A DNA stretch of 30,076 bases from an uncultured Eubacteriales bacterium (GCA_900555875.1 USNB01000001.1:1-30076), one strand, 5' to 3'; shown: positions 6,220 to 13,751, counted from the stretch's first letter. The notes: generated by a model not told the origin, from the letters alone. Numbers and translations: made by a program.

Positions 6220-8208
6220 TCAGTTCAGTGAGAGCGATCTTATAAATTCTTCTTTACCGTCTGCATGTACTGCAAGCGCTGCTGCCGTATTTTCATCCGA
6301 GAGCAGTATGCCCGACAGTTTTTCCGCTTTTTTCAACATTTCCGCATCCACTCTGACTCCTGAAAAAGTCTCCGTCCTTCCGTGCTGGCGCGTTCCGAGG
6401 AAGTCGCCCGCGCCGCGAGAATCGAAATCATATTCGGCGAGAGCAAATCCGTCCGAGCAGCGACAGAGAAATTTAAGCCTGTCCGATGCAGTTTCATCGT
6501 CCGAAATTATAAAGCAGTAACTTTTTTGTCCGCGCCGTCCTATCCTGCCGCGGAGCTGATGGAGCTGACTCAGTCCGAGTCTGTCGGCTCCGAAAATTGC
6601 CATGGTCGTAGCGTCCGGTACGTCGATCCCTACCTCCACGACGGTAGTACATACGAGCACATCAATATTTCCGGTCGCGAACTCTGTCATTATTTTGTCT
6701 TTTTCCGTGCCGCTCATCCGTCCGTGCAGCAGTCCCGTGCCTATGCCGGAGAGCGGACCTCCCCGGAGCTTTTTGTAAAGCGCGGTTGCTGAAATATCTT
6801 CATCACCGTCTATCCTCGGGCATACGATATACGTCTTTTCTCCCGACCGCGACCGTTCCGCTATATAGACGAACATATCGCTCAGCTTATTTTCGGGAAC
6901 TATGGCTGTCGTAATACATGTGCCGCATGAAGGTTTTTCTTTGATATTTATGGTTTTGAGCTGTCCGTAAAGCGAAAGTGCCAAAGTGCGCGGTATCGGC
7001 GTGGCGCTCATGACTATATTATCCGCTCCGTCGGCTTTATTTTCCAGACTGCCGCGCTGACAGACGCCGAAACGGTGCTGTTCGTCGGTGATCGTAAGTC
7101 CGAGATCGCGGAAGCGAACGTTTTTCCCCGTGAGAGCATGAGTTCCGACTGCGATATCCACGTCACCGTTCTCGATCCCCTTGATTATCGCGGCTCTGTC
7201 TTTTGCCGCCGTCGTTCCGGTCAGACACGCAACGGTCAGTCCCTTATCGCCGAAAAACTCAAGGGCTTTTGCGTAATGCTGTCTGGCAAGTATTTCTGTA
7301 GGCGCCATTATCGCCGTTTGATAACCGTTGAGCGCGGTGTAATAAGCGGCAAGGAAAGCCACGATGGTTTTACCGCAGCCTACATCTCCCTGCAGTAGCA
7401 CATTCATTCGTTCGTCAGATCTTAGCTCTCTTACGATCTCGCCGACGGCGTTTTGCTGGTCGTTTGTCAGCGAAAACGGCAGATCGTTTATCGCTTTCCC
7501 GAGCTCTTCCGAACGGTCTGCATAACGACGCGCGCGTTTTTCCGCGTCGTGTTTCAGGAGCCTGTACAGACTGAGCATGTATGCAAGGTCTTCGGTCGCT
7601 GCGCTTCTGGACGCGGTCTCCGCGAGAGAAATATCCGTCGGGAAATGGACTTCCCTGATCGCTTTTTCGACGGGCAATATGCCTGCTTCTCTTGCGGCTT
7701 CTTCTCCGACATATCCTTTTATCCTGACTGCCGACAGTATTGCCGCGGCGGCTTCGCGCATCAGTGACTGATTGAGCCCGTCCGGCAATCTGTATAGAGG
7801 TATGATGTTCCCCTCTTTGTCCGGAACTATCTTCGGCGCAGTGATATCGATATAACTTGTCGATCGTTTCAACCTGCCTGTGACGATTACTTCAGTGCCC
7901 GCGGATAATCTGCGGTATACGTAATCCTGATTGAACCAGGTGCATACTACGCGCGATCCGAAGGATATGAATTCCGCTTTTACATAGCTCAATCCTTTTC
8001 TGATGCGTCTGAGGACGGGCGGACGGGAGGGCTTTGCCATGAATGTCACGCTGTCTCCGCTGCGGAGATTTTTCCATTCGATGACTGCGCGTTTATCGAA
8101 ATAAGCGTACGGAAAAAGCAACAGGATATCGAGCGGATCGTTGATCCCGCTTGCTTTGAGCTTTTCTATTCGCTTTTTTCCCAGTCCCTTTATGTCTTCG
8201 AGTTTCAT
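6220..8208 (-). CDS. recG: ATP-dependent DNA helicase RecG
   Basis: RecG remodels stalled replication forks and branch-migrates Holliday junctions. Of 662 residues, about 1-150 form the N-terminal wedge/OB region (GLGKKRIEKL near the start, LLLFPYAYFDKR). The helicase core follows, with Walker A GDVGCGKT at 274-281, DEQHRFG at 375-381, SATPIPRTLAL, TTVVEVGIDVPDA and QLHQLRGRIGR, and then the DFLGTRQHG wedge-interacting motif. Length matches the family. The start has no convincing ribosome binding site: the upstream bases are the hairpin that follows fakA, then TTTATCATACCTC. In B. subtilis recG is followed by fapR-plsX; here the his operon and rpmF intervene. Confidence 0.97.
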   Translation of the reverse strand: MKLEDIKGLGKKRIEKLKASGINDPLDILLLFPYAYFDKRAVIEWKNLRSGDSVTFMAKPSRPPVLRRIRKGLSYVKAEFISFGSRVVCTWFNQDYVYRRLSAGTEVIVTGRLKRSTSYIDITAPKIVPDKEGNIIPLYRLPDGLNQSLMREAAAAILSAVRIKGYVGEEAAREAGILPVEKAIREVHFPTDISLAETASRSAATEDLAYMLSLYRLLKHDAEKRARRYADRSEELGKAINDLPFSLTNDQQNAVGEIVRELRSDERMNVLLQGDVGCGKTIVAFLAAYYTALNGYQTAIMAPTEILARQHYAKALEFFGDKGLTVACLTGTTAAKDRAAIIKGIENGDVDIAVGTHALTGKNVRFRDLGLTITDEQHRFGVCQRGSLENKADGADNIVMSATPIPRTLALSLYGQLKTINIKEKPSCGTCITTAIVPENKLSDMFVYIAERSRSGEKTYIVCPRIDGDEDISATALYKKLRGGPLSGIGTGLLHGRMSGTEKDKIMTEFATGNIDVLVCTTVVEVGIDVPDATTMAIFGADRLGLSQLHQLRGRIGRRGQKSYCFIISDDETASDRLKFLCRCSDGFALAEYDFDSRGAGDFLGTRQHGRTETFSGVRVDAEMLKKAEKLSGILLSDENTAAALAVHADGKEEFIRSLSLN

Positions 8209-8221
8209 GAGGTATGATAAA

Positions 8222-8241
8222 GGGCGGCAATAACGCCGCCC
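8222..8241 (-). terminator. Hairpin between fakA and recG
   Basis: A 7-bp all-GC stem (GGGCGGC, 8222-8228, with GCCGCCC, 8235-8241) and 6-base loop start 18 bases after the fakA stop. The minus transcript continues TTTATCATACC and reaches the recG ATG 13 bases after the stem. This is a plausible leaky terminator, or a structure controlling recG translation. Confidence 0.65.
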
Positions 8242-8259
8242 GCAGATATCTTTTTCGCA

Positions 8260-9921
8260 TTATTCAAGCGCAATGATGTAATAATACAGCGCCTGACCGC
8301 CGTTATGAACGTCTACGTCGCAATCCGGATATTTTTCGGCGATCTTTTCCGTGAGCGCGTTTGCCGTCGCTTCATCCGTCTTATATCCGTAATAAAGCGT
8401 GATCGTGCTTACATCGTCATTCATGAGACGACCGATTATGTCCTCTGCCACGGCTTCCGGCTCGCTTCCCTTGGCGATGATATTCTTGTCGTTGAGTCCT
8501 ATGATATCGCCTTCTTCGAGATCGAACCCGTCGATAGACGTTTTTCTCACTGCAAACGTGACGCTGCCTACTTTGACGGCCTGTCTCGCTTCTTCCATGT
8601 TCGCGAGATTATCGTCTACGGTATCCTGAGGATTGAACGCAAGAACGGCGCTAAGCCCCTGAGGAACGTTTACGGTGGGGACGACGTGTATATTGCGCTT
8701 GCTTATCTCTTTTGCCTGCTCTGCCGCAAGGATGATGTTCTTGTTGTTAGGAAAAACGAATATATCGGTCGCGTTGATCTTGTCGCATGCGTTTGCGATG
8801 TCGTCGGCACTCGGGTTCATCGTCTGTCCGCCCTCTATGATCTCGTCGACCATGAGATCCTTGAATATGGACGCCATTCCTTCGCCCGAACAAACGGATA
8901 CCATGCCGAAAGGTTTAAGCTCCGTTTCTTCCCGGTGAGCGAGGAGCACCCTGTTCTGTTCGAGCATGTTTTCGATCTTGATCCTGTCGAGCTCGCCGAG
9001 CTGAAGAGCGTAAGACAATGCCTGACCGGGATTGTTGGTATGAACGTGCACCTTGACCATGGAAAGGTCTCCTATCACGAGCACGCAGTCGCCTATCTCC
9101 ATGAGCTTATCGCGGAAATCGTCTATATCCGATTCCTTCGCGGTATCCTTCAGATTGATAACGAAGAATTCCGTGCAGTATGCGAATTCGATCGATTCGA
9201 GAGACGTAAGATCGGCATGGAATTGTTCGTAATTATTTGCGGGACGACCTTCCGCCGCCTTTTTGATGCTGTCGTCAAAGTCGAGGTTGACTTCTTCATT
9301 GCCGGCAAGACTGTTGTAAAACCCTTGAAAAACAATGAGAAGACCGCGGCCGCCTGCGTCTACGACGCCCGCTTTTTTAAGAACGGGAAGAAGCTCCGGC
9401 GTGAGCTTGAGCGCTTCCTCGCCCGCTTTCAGTACCGACGTGAAAAAGTCGAGAACATTGCCGTTGGAGCGTTTGGCGTATTTTGCCGCCTGTTCGCTCA
9501 TCATTCTTATGACCGTGAGTATAGTGCCTTCCTGGGGCTTCGTTACCGCTTTGTATGCTATCTCAACGCCTTTGTCCATCGCTGCGGCAAGATCCTTGAC
9601 GGTTATCTCGTCTCCGCAGCCGGCAAGGACCATCGTCATGCCTTTAAGTATCTGGCTGGTTATTACTCCGCTGTTGCCTCTGGCTCCTCTGAGCGCGCCC
9701 TTTGAAACGGCTTCGCAAAGCATATCTATATTATTGTTCGGACAAGCCGTTACTTCCTTTGCCGCAGATATGAGCGTGAGCGACATGTTCGTGCCCGTGT
9801 CGCCGTCGGGGACCGGGAACACATTCAGCGAGTCCACGTGTTGTTTATTATTGTCAAGAAGCTTGGCGCCGTTCAGGATCATCTTTCTGAGCGCTGCTCC
9901 GTTAATGGTTTTCAATGCCAT
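8260..9921 (-). CDS. fakA: Fatty acid kinase FakA (DAK2/DegV-like fusion, YloV family)
   Basis: FakA phosphorylates fatty acids held by a FakB carrier, giving acyl-phosphate that PlsX/PlsY can use. The 553 residues start MALKTINGAALRKMILNGAK. Residues 1 to about 200 are the DhaL/DAK2 kinase domain with PVPDGDTGTNMSL at 36-48, the Mg-ADP-binding aspartates, and GARGNSGVI. A middle region and C-terminal DegV-like region follow, with GKVHVHTNNPG-like (VKVHVHTNNPGQAL) sequence. An ATG nine codons upstream is less likely because family alignment begins at 9921; GGAGG lies 13 bases before that ATG, a long spacing. The usual upstream asp23/yloU gene is absent. No fakB is in the window. Confidence 0.93.
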   Translation of the reverse strand: MALKTINGAALRKMILNGAKLLDNNKQHVDSLNVFPVPDGDTGTNMSLTLISAAKEVTACPNNNIDMLCEAVSKGALRGARGNSGVITSQILKGMTMVLAGCGDEITVKDLAAAMDKGVEIAYKAVTKPQEGTILTVIRMMSEQAAKYAKRSNGNVLDFFTSVLKAGEEALKLTPELLPVLKKAGVVDAGGRGLLIVFQGFYNSLAGNEEVNLDFDDSIKKAAEGRPANNYEQFHADLTSLESIEFAYCTEFFVINLKDTAKESDIDDFRDKLMEIGDCVLVIGDLSMVKVHVHTNNPGQALSYALQLGELDRIKIENMLEQNRVLLAHREETELKPFGMVSVCSGEGMASIFKDLMVDEIIEGGQTMNPSADDIANACDKINATDIFVFPNNKNIILAAEQAKEISKRNIHVVPTVNVPQGLSAVLAFNPQDTVDDNLANMEEARQAVKVGSVTFAVRKTSIDGFDLEEGDIIGLNDKNIIAKGSEPEAVAEDIIGRLMNDDVSTITLYYGYKTDEATANALTEKIAEKYPDCDVDVHNGGQALYYYIIALE

Positions 9922-10055
9922 GATATAGTATATCCCTCCGTCTTGCATAACCGCTGCAAGTTTCAGAACCCATTGCAGTTACAGAAATATCCCGGACAGA
10001 AACATGAAAAAACAAAAGCGTATTTTTATTCCCGTCTGCCCGCAATACATATTCT

Positions 10056-10084
10056 ATTTTACTCCAAAGCGAAATAAAATGCAA
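10056..10084 (-). promoter_or_regulatory. Promoter for fakA
   Basis: On the minus strand TTGCAT (10079-10084), 17 bases, then TAAAAT (10056-10061). It predicts a start near 10049 and an untranslated leader of about 130 bases, long for this window. Confidence 0.75.
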
Positions 10085-10166
10085 GAGATTTTATCCGATT
10101 GACCGAATTTTAATACCGACTTTCGCTAAAATTTTTCGGAAAATTCAAAAACGTGCCGAAAATCAC

Positions 10167-10195
10167 TTGCATTTATTCCCCGTCGGTGATATAGT
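10167..10195 (+). promoter_or_regulatory. Promoter for rpmB, extended -10
   Basis: TTGCAT (10167-10172), 17 bases, then TATAGT (10190-10195) preceded by TGA, which gives an extended -10. The start site would fall near 10202. The -35 box is identical to that of the divergent fakA promoter. Confidence 0.78.
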
Positions 10196-10231
10196 ATTAC
10201 GGTAAAACGAAAACGGAGGCTAAGGCAAGTA

Positions 10232-10417
10232 ATGAGCAAGGTATGCGCACTGTGCGGAAAAGGAAGGACCGCAGGTAAGAACGTCAGCCACTCGAACAGA
10301 CACACCGTCAGATCTTTCAGCGCCAATGTCCACAAGATGAAGCTGGATATCAACGGACAGGTCAAGAGTGTATATGTATGCACTCGCTGCAAGAGAACGC
10401 TGAATAAAGAAGACTGA
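10232..10417 (+). CDS. rpmB: Ribosomal protein bL28
   Basis: bL28 is a large-subunit ribosomal protein. The 61 residues begin MSKVCALCGKGRTAGKNVSH and carry CALC and CTRC pairs, the zinc-binding form, along with SNRHTVRSF and VYVCTRCKRTL. The start has GGAGG at 10215-10219, a 12-base spacing, with a closer AAGG as alternative. It has its own promoter and a strong terminator. It is the only plus-strand gene in the window. The B. subtilis order spoVM-rpmB-yloU-yloV is kept in position, but rpmB is divergent from fakA and convergent with spoVM, as if its segment had inverted. Confidence 0.97.
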   Translation: MSKVCALCGKGRTAGKNVSHSNRHTVRSFSANVHKMKLDINGQVKSVYVCTRCKRTLNKED

Positions 10418-10433
10418 TAAAACAAAATGATGC

Positions 10434-10466
10434 GACCGGCTCGGTAAGAGCCGGTCTTTCTTCTTT
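10434..10466 (+). terminator. Rho-independent terminator of rpmB
   Basis: A perfect 9-bp stem, GACCGGCTC (10434-10442) with GAGCCGGTC (10448-10456), has a 5-base loop and is followed by TTTCTTCTTT. It starts 16 bases after the rpmB stop. Confidence 0.93.
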
Positions 10467-10552
10467 GTATTCCGCTATTTGCCGAGCCACGGAACGAATA
10501 TATTATTCTTCTGTGCCGTTGAACGTCTTGCTTCCCCGTTATGATGATTTTT

Positions 10553-10600
10553 AATAAAAAAGCGGCAAAACCCCCGAATCCGCGCAGAATCCGGGGGTTT
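10553..10600 (-). terminator. Terminator closing the yicC-rpe-spoVM transcription unit
   Basis: A 9-bp perfect stem, AAACCCCCG (10568-10576) with CGGGGGTTT (10592-10600), is followed on the minus transcript by TGCCGCTTTTTTATT, so the U-rich side serves minus-strand transcription. It lies 31 bases beyond the spoVM stop. The roughly 85 bases between this and the rpmB terminator hold only an imperfect AT-rich dyad of unknown meaning. Confidence 0.82.
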
Positions 10601-10631
10601 GATATCACCCATTCAAAATTTAGTTATTTTT

Positions 10632-10739
10632 TCATATGTTTGTGTCCGGTCGATCCGTTTTTCGTTTTTTTCTGTGCATGAGCAGTCTGAAAAGCGGACG
10701 GAATACGGCGGGCAGCTTTATGCATATGATCCTGGACAT
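10632..10739 (-). CDS. spoVM: Stage V sporulation protein M (SpoVM)
   Basis: This 35-codon gene has GGAGG (10747-10751) exactly 7 bases before its ATG. The peptide begins MSRIICIKLPAVFRPLFRLL and ends with a basic stretch (HRKKRKTDR) and DTNI. B. subtilis SpoVM (26 residues, from memory) starts MKFYTIKLPKFLGGIVRAML. The IKLP core, its proline and the arginine eight residues after it align, as does the alternation of hydrophobic residues, and both end in a basic tail. SpoVM is an amphipathic helix that senses forespore membrane curvature and anchors SpoIVA at the start of spore coat assembly. The locus agrees, since spoVM lies between rpe and rpmB in B. subtilis. A sigma-E-like promoter precedes it. 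The peptide is about nine residues longer than the B. subtilis one. Confidence 0.85.
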   Translation of the reverse strand: MSRIICIKLPAVFRPLFRLLMHRKKRKTDRPDTNI

Positions 10740-10757
10740 AATGTTTCCTCCACTCCG

Positions 10758-10786
10758 AATATATGCCGATACTGCCCGTAATGTGA
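10758..10786 (-). promoter_or_regulatory. Sigma-E-like sporulation promoter for spoVM
   Basis: On the minus strand TCACATT (10780-10786), 14 bases, then CATATATT (10758-10765). The mother-cell sigma-E consensus as I recall it is about KMATATT-N14-CATACAMT, so the -35 has one mismatch and the -10 two, with the expected spacing. It lies wholly between the rpe stop and the spoVM ribosome binding site. The predicted start falls very close to the Shine-Dalgarno, giving a very short leader. Confidence 0.55.
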
Positions 10787-10790
10787 AAAA

Positions 10791-11444
10791 TCAGATCCTG
10801 CCCTGAAACGTTGCTATGACTTTCTCGGGCGTGGGCGAATTGAACGCGCAGCTTCCCGACACGATGATGTCCGCGCCTGCCGCGGCTATCGCCGCAACAT
10901 TTGATTCGTTCGCGCCGCCGTCCATCTCTATTTCCGTTCTGAGCTTGTTCGCAGCGATGAACGACCTGAGCGCCTTAAGTTTATCCGTTGTTTCGGGGAT
11001 ATATTTTTGTCCGCTGAAACCGGGATGTACGCCCATGACTATAATGAAATCGCAGTATCCGAGAATGTCGAAGATACTTTCCGCCGGGGTTTCGGGGCAA
11101 ATGGCAATGCCTGCCTTGACATCTGCACTGCGGATGCGCTCGAGATTACCGAGGACGATATCGCTTGCTTCTGTATGAAAGCACAAACGGTCTGCTCCGG
11201 CTTCGATGAACTTATCGAGATATCGCTCCGGGCGATCTATCATAAGATGCACGTCCAGCGGAGTGGATGCGTATTTGCGTATATCTGCGACCATCTTGTG
11301 TCCGAACGTGAGATTTGGAACGAATATACCGTCCATTACGTCGCAATGGATCATGTCCGCGCCTGCGCGCTCCATTCTGACTACTTCCTCTCCCATACGG
11401 GCGAAATCTCCGCTCAGTATGGAAGGAGCAGCTTTAACAGCCAT
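10791..11444 (-). CDS. rpe: Ribulose-phosphate 3-epimerase
   Basis: Rpe interconverts ribulose-5-phosphate and xylulose-5-phosphate in the pentose phosphate pathway. It is a TIM barrel of 217 residues. The metal-binding residues are visible: H33 and D35 in MIHCDVMDG, H66 in LDVHLMI, and D175 in EIEMDGG. The PSILSGDF N-terminus is typical. The phosphate-binding loop reads MGVHPGFSGQKYIPET where most family members have a sequence close to M(T/S)VNPGFGGQ. GGAGG lies six bases before the ATG, inside the end of rlmN (11-base overlap). In B. subtilis prpC-prkC-rsgA separate rlmN and rpe. Confidence 0.96.
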   Translation of the reverse strand: MAVKAAPSILSGDFARMGEEVVRMERAGADMIHCDVMDGIFVPNLTFGHKMVADIRKYASTPLDVHLMIDRPERYLDKFIEAGADRLCFHTEASDIVLGNLERIRSADVKAGIAICPETPAESIFDILGYCDFIIVMGVHPGFSGQKYIPETTDKLKALRSFIAANKLRTEIEMDGGANESNVAAIAAAGADIIVSGSCAFNSPTPEKVIATFQGRI

Positions 11445-12483
11445 GATTGTCCTCCGTATCTTTTTTAACGTTTTCGATATATCTTCTTTTGAGCTGGCCG
11501 CATGCGCCTTCTATATCTTCGCCTAAAGAGCGTCTTATAGTGGCGGAGGCGCCAAGCTCGGTAAGTCTGTTCAAAAATTCTCTGCCTTCTTTGGCAGTCA
11601 CTCCGGGCAAGCCCGAATGAGTGTCGTTGAGCGGGATGAGATTTATGTGACAAGGAAAATTCTTGGTCAGTCTGCGCAGCTCCCGGGCGTCCTCTTCTCT
11701 TGTGTTTACGCCGCGCATCATGGCGTATTCCACGATCACCCGCCTGCCGCTTTTTCCGAAATAATATTTTGCGGCGCTCACGATCTCCGCGACTTTGTAT
11801 TTCCGTGCAGATGGCATGATGCGTGCTCTTATGTCGTCGAACGGCGAATGGAGCGAGAGACAGAGCGTGACGGAAAATCCGTCGTCGCCGAGCTGTCTGA
11901 TCTTATCGGTCAGTCCGCAGGTGGACAGAGATACGCTCCTTTGTCCGACTAATCCTGCCTCTGACATAAGGCGAATGAAGCGGGTGACGTTTTCGTAGTT
12001 GTCCAGCGGTTCGCCGCTTCCCATAAGCACAACGTTCCCCACCTTTTCGTCTTTCAGCGACGCATTCGCGCAGAGCAGTTCGGAGAGCATTTCTCCTGCA
12101 GAGAGATCCCTCTCCAGTCCGTTTCTTCCTGATGCGCAGAAAGCGCATCCCATGCGGCATCCGACCTGCGTGGAGACGCAGAGCGTTCTTCCGTATTTAT
12201 ATTTCATCAGTACGCCTTCGACGAGCGCGCCGTCATACAGCTCGTAAAGGAATTTTTTCGTACCGTCTTTCGACTCTGCCGTTTTGATTATTCTTGCGCC
12301 GATGTCCGAATATTTTTCCGACAGTTCTGTTCTCAGAGCGGCGGGGATATCTGTCATTCCGTCAAAACGCGTGCCGTTCATCAGCCATTTATATATCTGA
12401 CCGACACGGTATTTCGGAAGATCGCATATTACCGGAAGGGCGGACAGTTCTTCCTTTGTAAGATCCGTAAGCAAGGGTCTCAT
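11434..12483 (-). CDS. rlmN: Dual-specificity 23S rRNA/tRNA adenine-C2 methyltransferase RlmN
   Basis: RlmN is a radical-SAM enzyme that methylates A2503 of 23S rRNA and A37 of some tRNAs. The 349 residues include the iron-sulfur cysteines C109, C113 and C116 (CRMGCAFC), the GSGEPLDNYENV segment, LSLHSP, and near the end GACGQLK, whose cysteine forms the mechanistic thioether intermediate. The ATG at 12483 overlaps the rsmB stop (ATGA); an upstream in-frame ATG inside rsmB is rejected since homology begins at MRPLLTDLTKEEL. Confidence 0.96.
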   Translation of the reverse strand: MRPLLTDLTKEELSALPVICDLPKYRVGQIYKWLMNGTRFDGMTDIPAALRTELSEKYSDIGARIIKTAESKDGTKKFLYELYDGALVEGVLMKYKYGRTLCVSTQVGCRMGCAFCASGRNGLERDLSAGEMLSELLCANASLKDEKVGNVVLMGSGEPLDNYENVTRFIRLMSEAGLVGQRSVSLSTCGLTDKIRQLGDDGFSVTLCLSLHSPFDDIRARIMPSARKYKVAEIVSAAKYYFGKSGRRVIVEYAMMRGVNTREEDARELRRLTKNFPCHINLIPLNDTHSGLPGVTAKEGREFLNRLTELGASATIRRSLGEDIEGACGQLKRRYIENVKKDTEDNHGC

Positions 12484-13751
12484 CTCTTCGTCCACCTCGC
12501 TATGTAAAATCCGTCGCATCCGTCCGTATCCGGGAAGAAGCGTATTTTTCCGTCAGATTCGGAACCTTTTCCTGATTTTTCGGTGACGGGGCGAAATCCA
12601 TCGTCCGTAGCAAGTTCACTCGTAACGCACTCGTTTTCGGCTTTTAATAATGAACACGTCGAATATACGAGCCTGCCTCCGGAGCGAACATATTGCGCTG
12701 CCGCAGAGAGTATGGCCCTCTGTACTTCGTTAAGCCTTTCGACATCGCCGTCCGATTTGCCGAGAAGTATGTCGGGGGACGTACACAGCAGCCCGCTGCC
12801 GGTGCACGGCACATCGCATACCACCAGATCGAATGAATTTATCCATTCGCTGCGGAGCTTAACTGCGTCGTTTACGACGGCTTCGATATTCTTCGATCTC
12901 ATTCTCGCGGAATACGCTTGTATGAGTTTTACTCTGTGCGGGTGGATGTCGCAAGCAGTGATCTTCGCTTTCGGCAGAAGCTCGGACATATATACGGACT
13001 TGCCGCCCGGGGCGGCACAGAGGTCGAGTATGCGCAGATCGCCGCTCAGCCCTGCCGTATATGCTTCGGCTGCGTACATCGATGACAGCGATTGCGCCGT
13101 AAATTCGTCGGGGCTAAGCGCCTTTAGTGTATTACGTGTGACATAATACCCGCGATCTGAAGGCAAAAATCCTGAAAATTTATTGATCTTATCTTCAAAA
13201 GCCTTTTCTGATATGACGATAGAATTGCGGCGGATATGCGTAAGATGCGGCAATTCTGCCCCGATGACGGATCTTGTACGCTCTGCTCCGAGATCGCCTA
13301 TCATGCGTTTTACCAGCCATTCGGGACGGCTGTACGCCACCGATATGGATAAGGCGTCGTCGCCTGCTTCCGGAAAAATCAATTTTGTCGAAGCGCGCAT
13401 CACGGCGTTGACGAATTTTTCGGTCCCGCGCATGCGAGTTTTCGCGAAGCTGACGTATTTGTTTGCTGCCGCATATACGGGCGTGCCGCCGAACAGCGAT
13501 TCGTACAGCGCAAGCTTGAGCAGTACGCCGAGCGCCGGTTTCGGAGGACGTGCGGTCAATCGGCCGACGGCGTAATCCAGCGCGACGCTTTTGTCGAGTA
13601 CCCCGTAAACGAGCGCCGTCGTCTTCGGCCTGTGCTGTTCGTGTACGCGGTCTAATGTCCGGTCAAGCTCCACGGAAGAATATGCGCCGCCTATGAGTAC
13701 TTTTTTCAGAACTTCATATGCGGCATTTTCCGCTTCGGGCAGCGTATTCAT
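12480..13751 (-). CDS. rsmB: 16S rRNA m5C967 methyltransferase RsmB
   Basis: RsmB methylates cytosine 967 of 16S rRNA using SAM. The 423 residues comprise an N-terminal NusB-like RNA-binding domain (about residues 5-130) and a Rossmann methyltransferase domain with SAM motif DLCAAPGGKS. The two catalytic cysteines lie in CDVPCTGSG and in YSTCSLLKAEN. AAGGAG precedes the ATG at 13751, which overlaps the fmt stop as ATGA; a start ten codons earlier is rejected because it lies in the fmt tail. Confidence 0.95.
   Translation of the reverse strand: MNTLPEAENAAYEVLKKVLIGGAYSSVELDRTLDRVHEQHRPKTTALVYGVLDKSVALDYAVGRLTARPPKPALGVLLKLALYESLFGGTPVYAAANKYVSFAKTRMRGTEKFVNAVMRASTKLIFPEAGDDALSISVAYSRPEWLVKRMIGDLGAERTRSVIGAELPHLTHIRRNSIVISEKAFEDKINKFSGFLPSDRGYYVTRNTLKALSPDEFTAQSLSSMYAAEAYTAGLSGDLRILDLCAAPGGKSVYMSELLPKAKITACDIHPHRVKLIQAYSARMRSKNIEAVVNDAVKLRSEWINSFDLVVCDVPCTGSGLLCTSPDILLGKSDGDVERLNEVQRAILSAAAQYVRSGGRLVYSTCSLLKAENECVTSELATDDGFRPVTEKSGKGSESDGKIRFFPDTDGCDGFYIARWTKR

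Larger units (their letters stand above)
9922..10231. other. Divergent fakA/rpmB intergenic region
   Basis: This 310-base AT-rich stretch separates divergently transcribed fakA and rpmB. It holds a promoter in each direction. Just upstream of the rpmB -35 box is an inverted repeat, TTTTCGG (10133-10139) with CCGAAAA (10156-10162). The fakA leader of about 130 bases contains a small CTGCAA/TTGCAG inverted repeat near 9955-9979. I find no coding sequence, and in particular no asp23/yloU remnant. Confidence 0.6.

Noticed and set aside
8305..9705. 466-codon open frame on the plus strand opposite fakA
   Set aside because: It lies antisense to the clearly recognisable fakA, has no ribosome binding site, and its translation is arginine/tyrosine/phenylalanine-rich, as mirror frames of genes in this base composition are.
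9902..10084. 60-codon minus-strand frame in the fakA leader
   Set aside because: It overlaps the fakA start and promoter, has no ribosome binding site, and resembles no Asp23 protein.
10467..10552. Possible small RNA or mobile-element remnant between the two converging terminators
   Set aside because: There is only an imperfect AT-rich dyad (ACGG...CCGT around GAATATATTATTC) with no promoter or conserved structure to support a gene.
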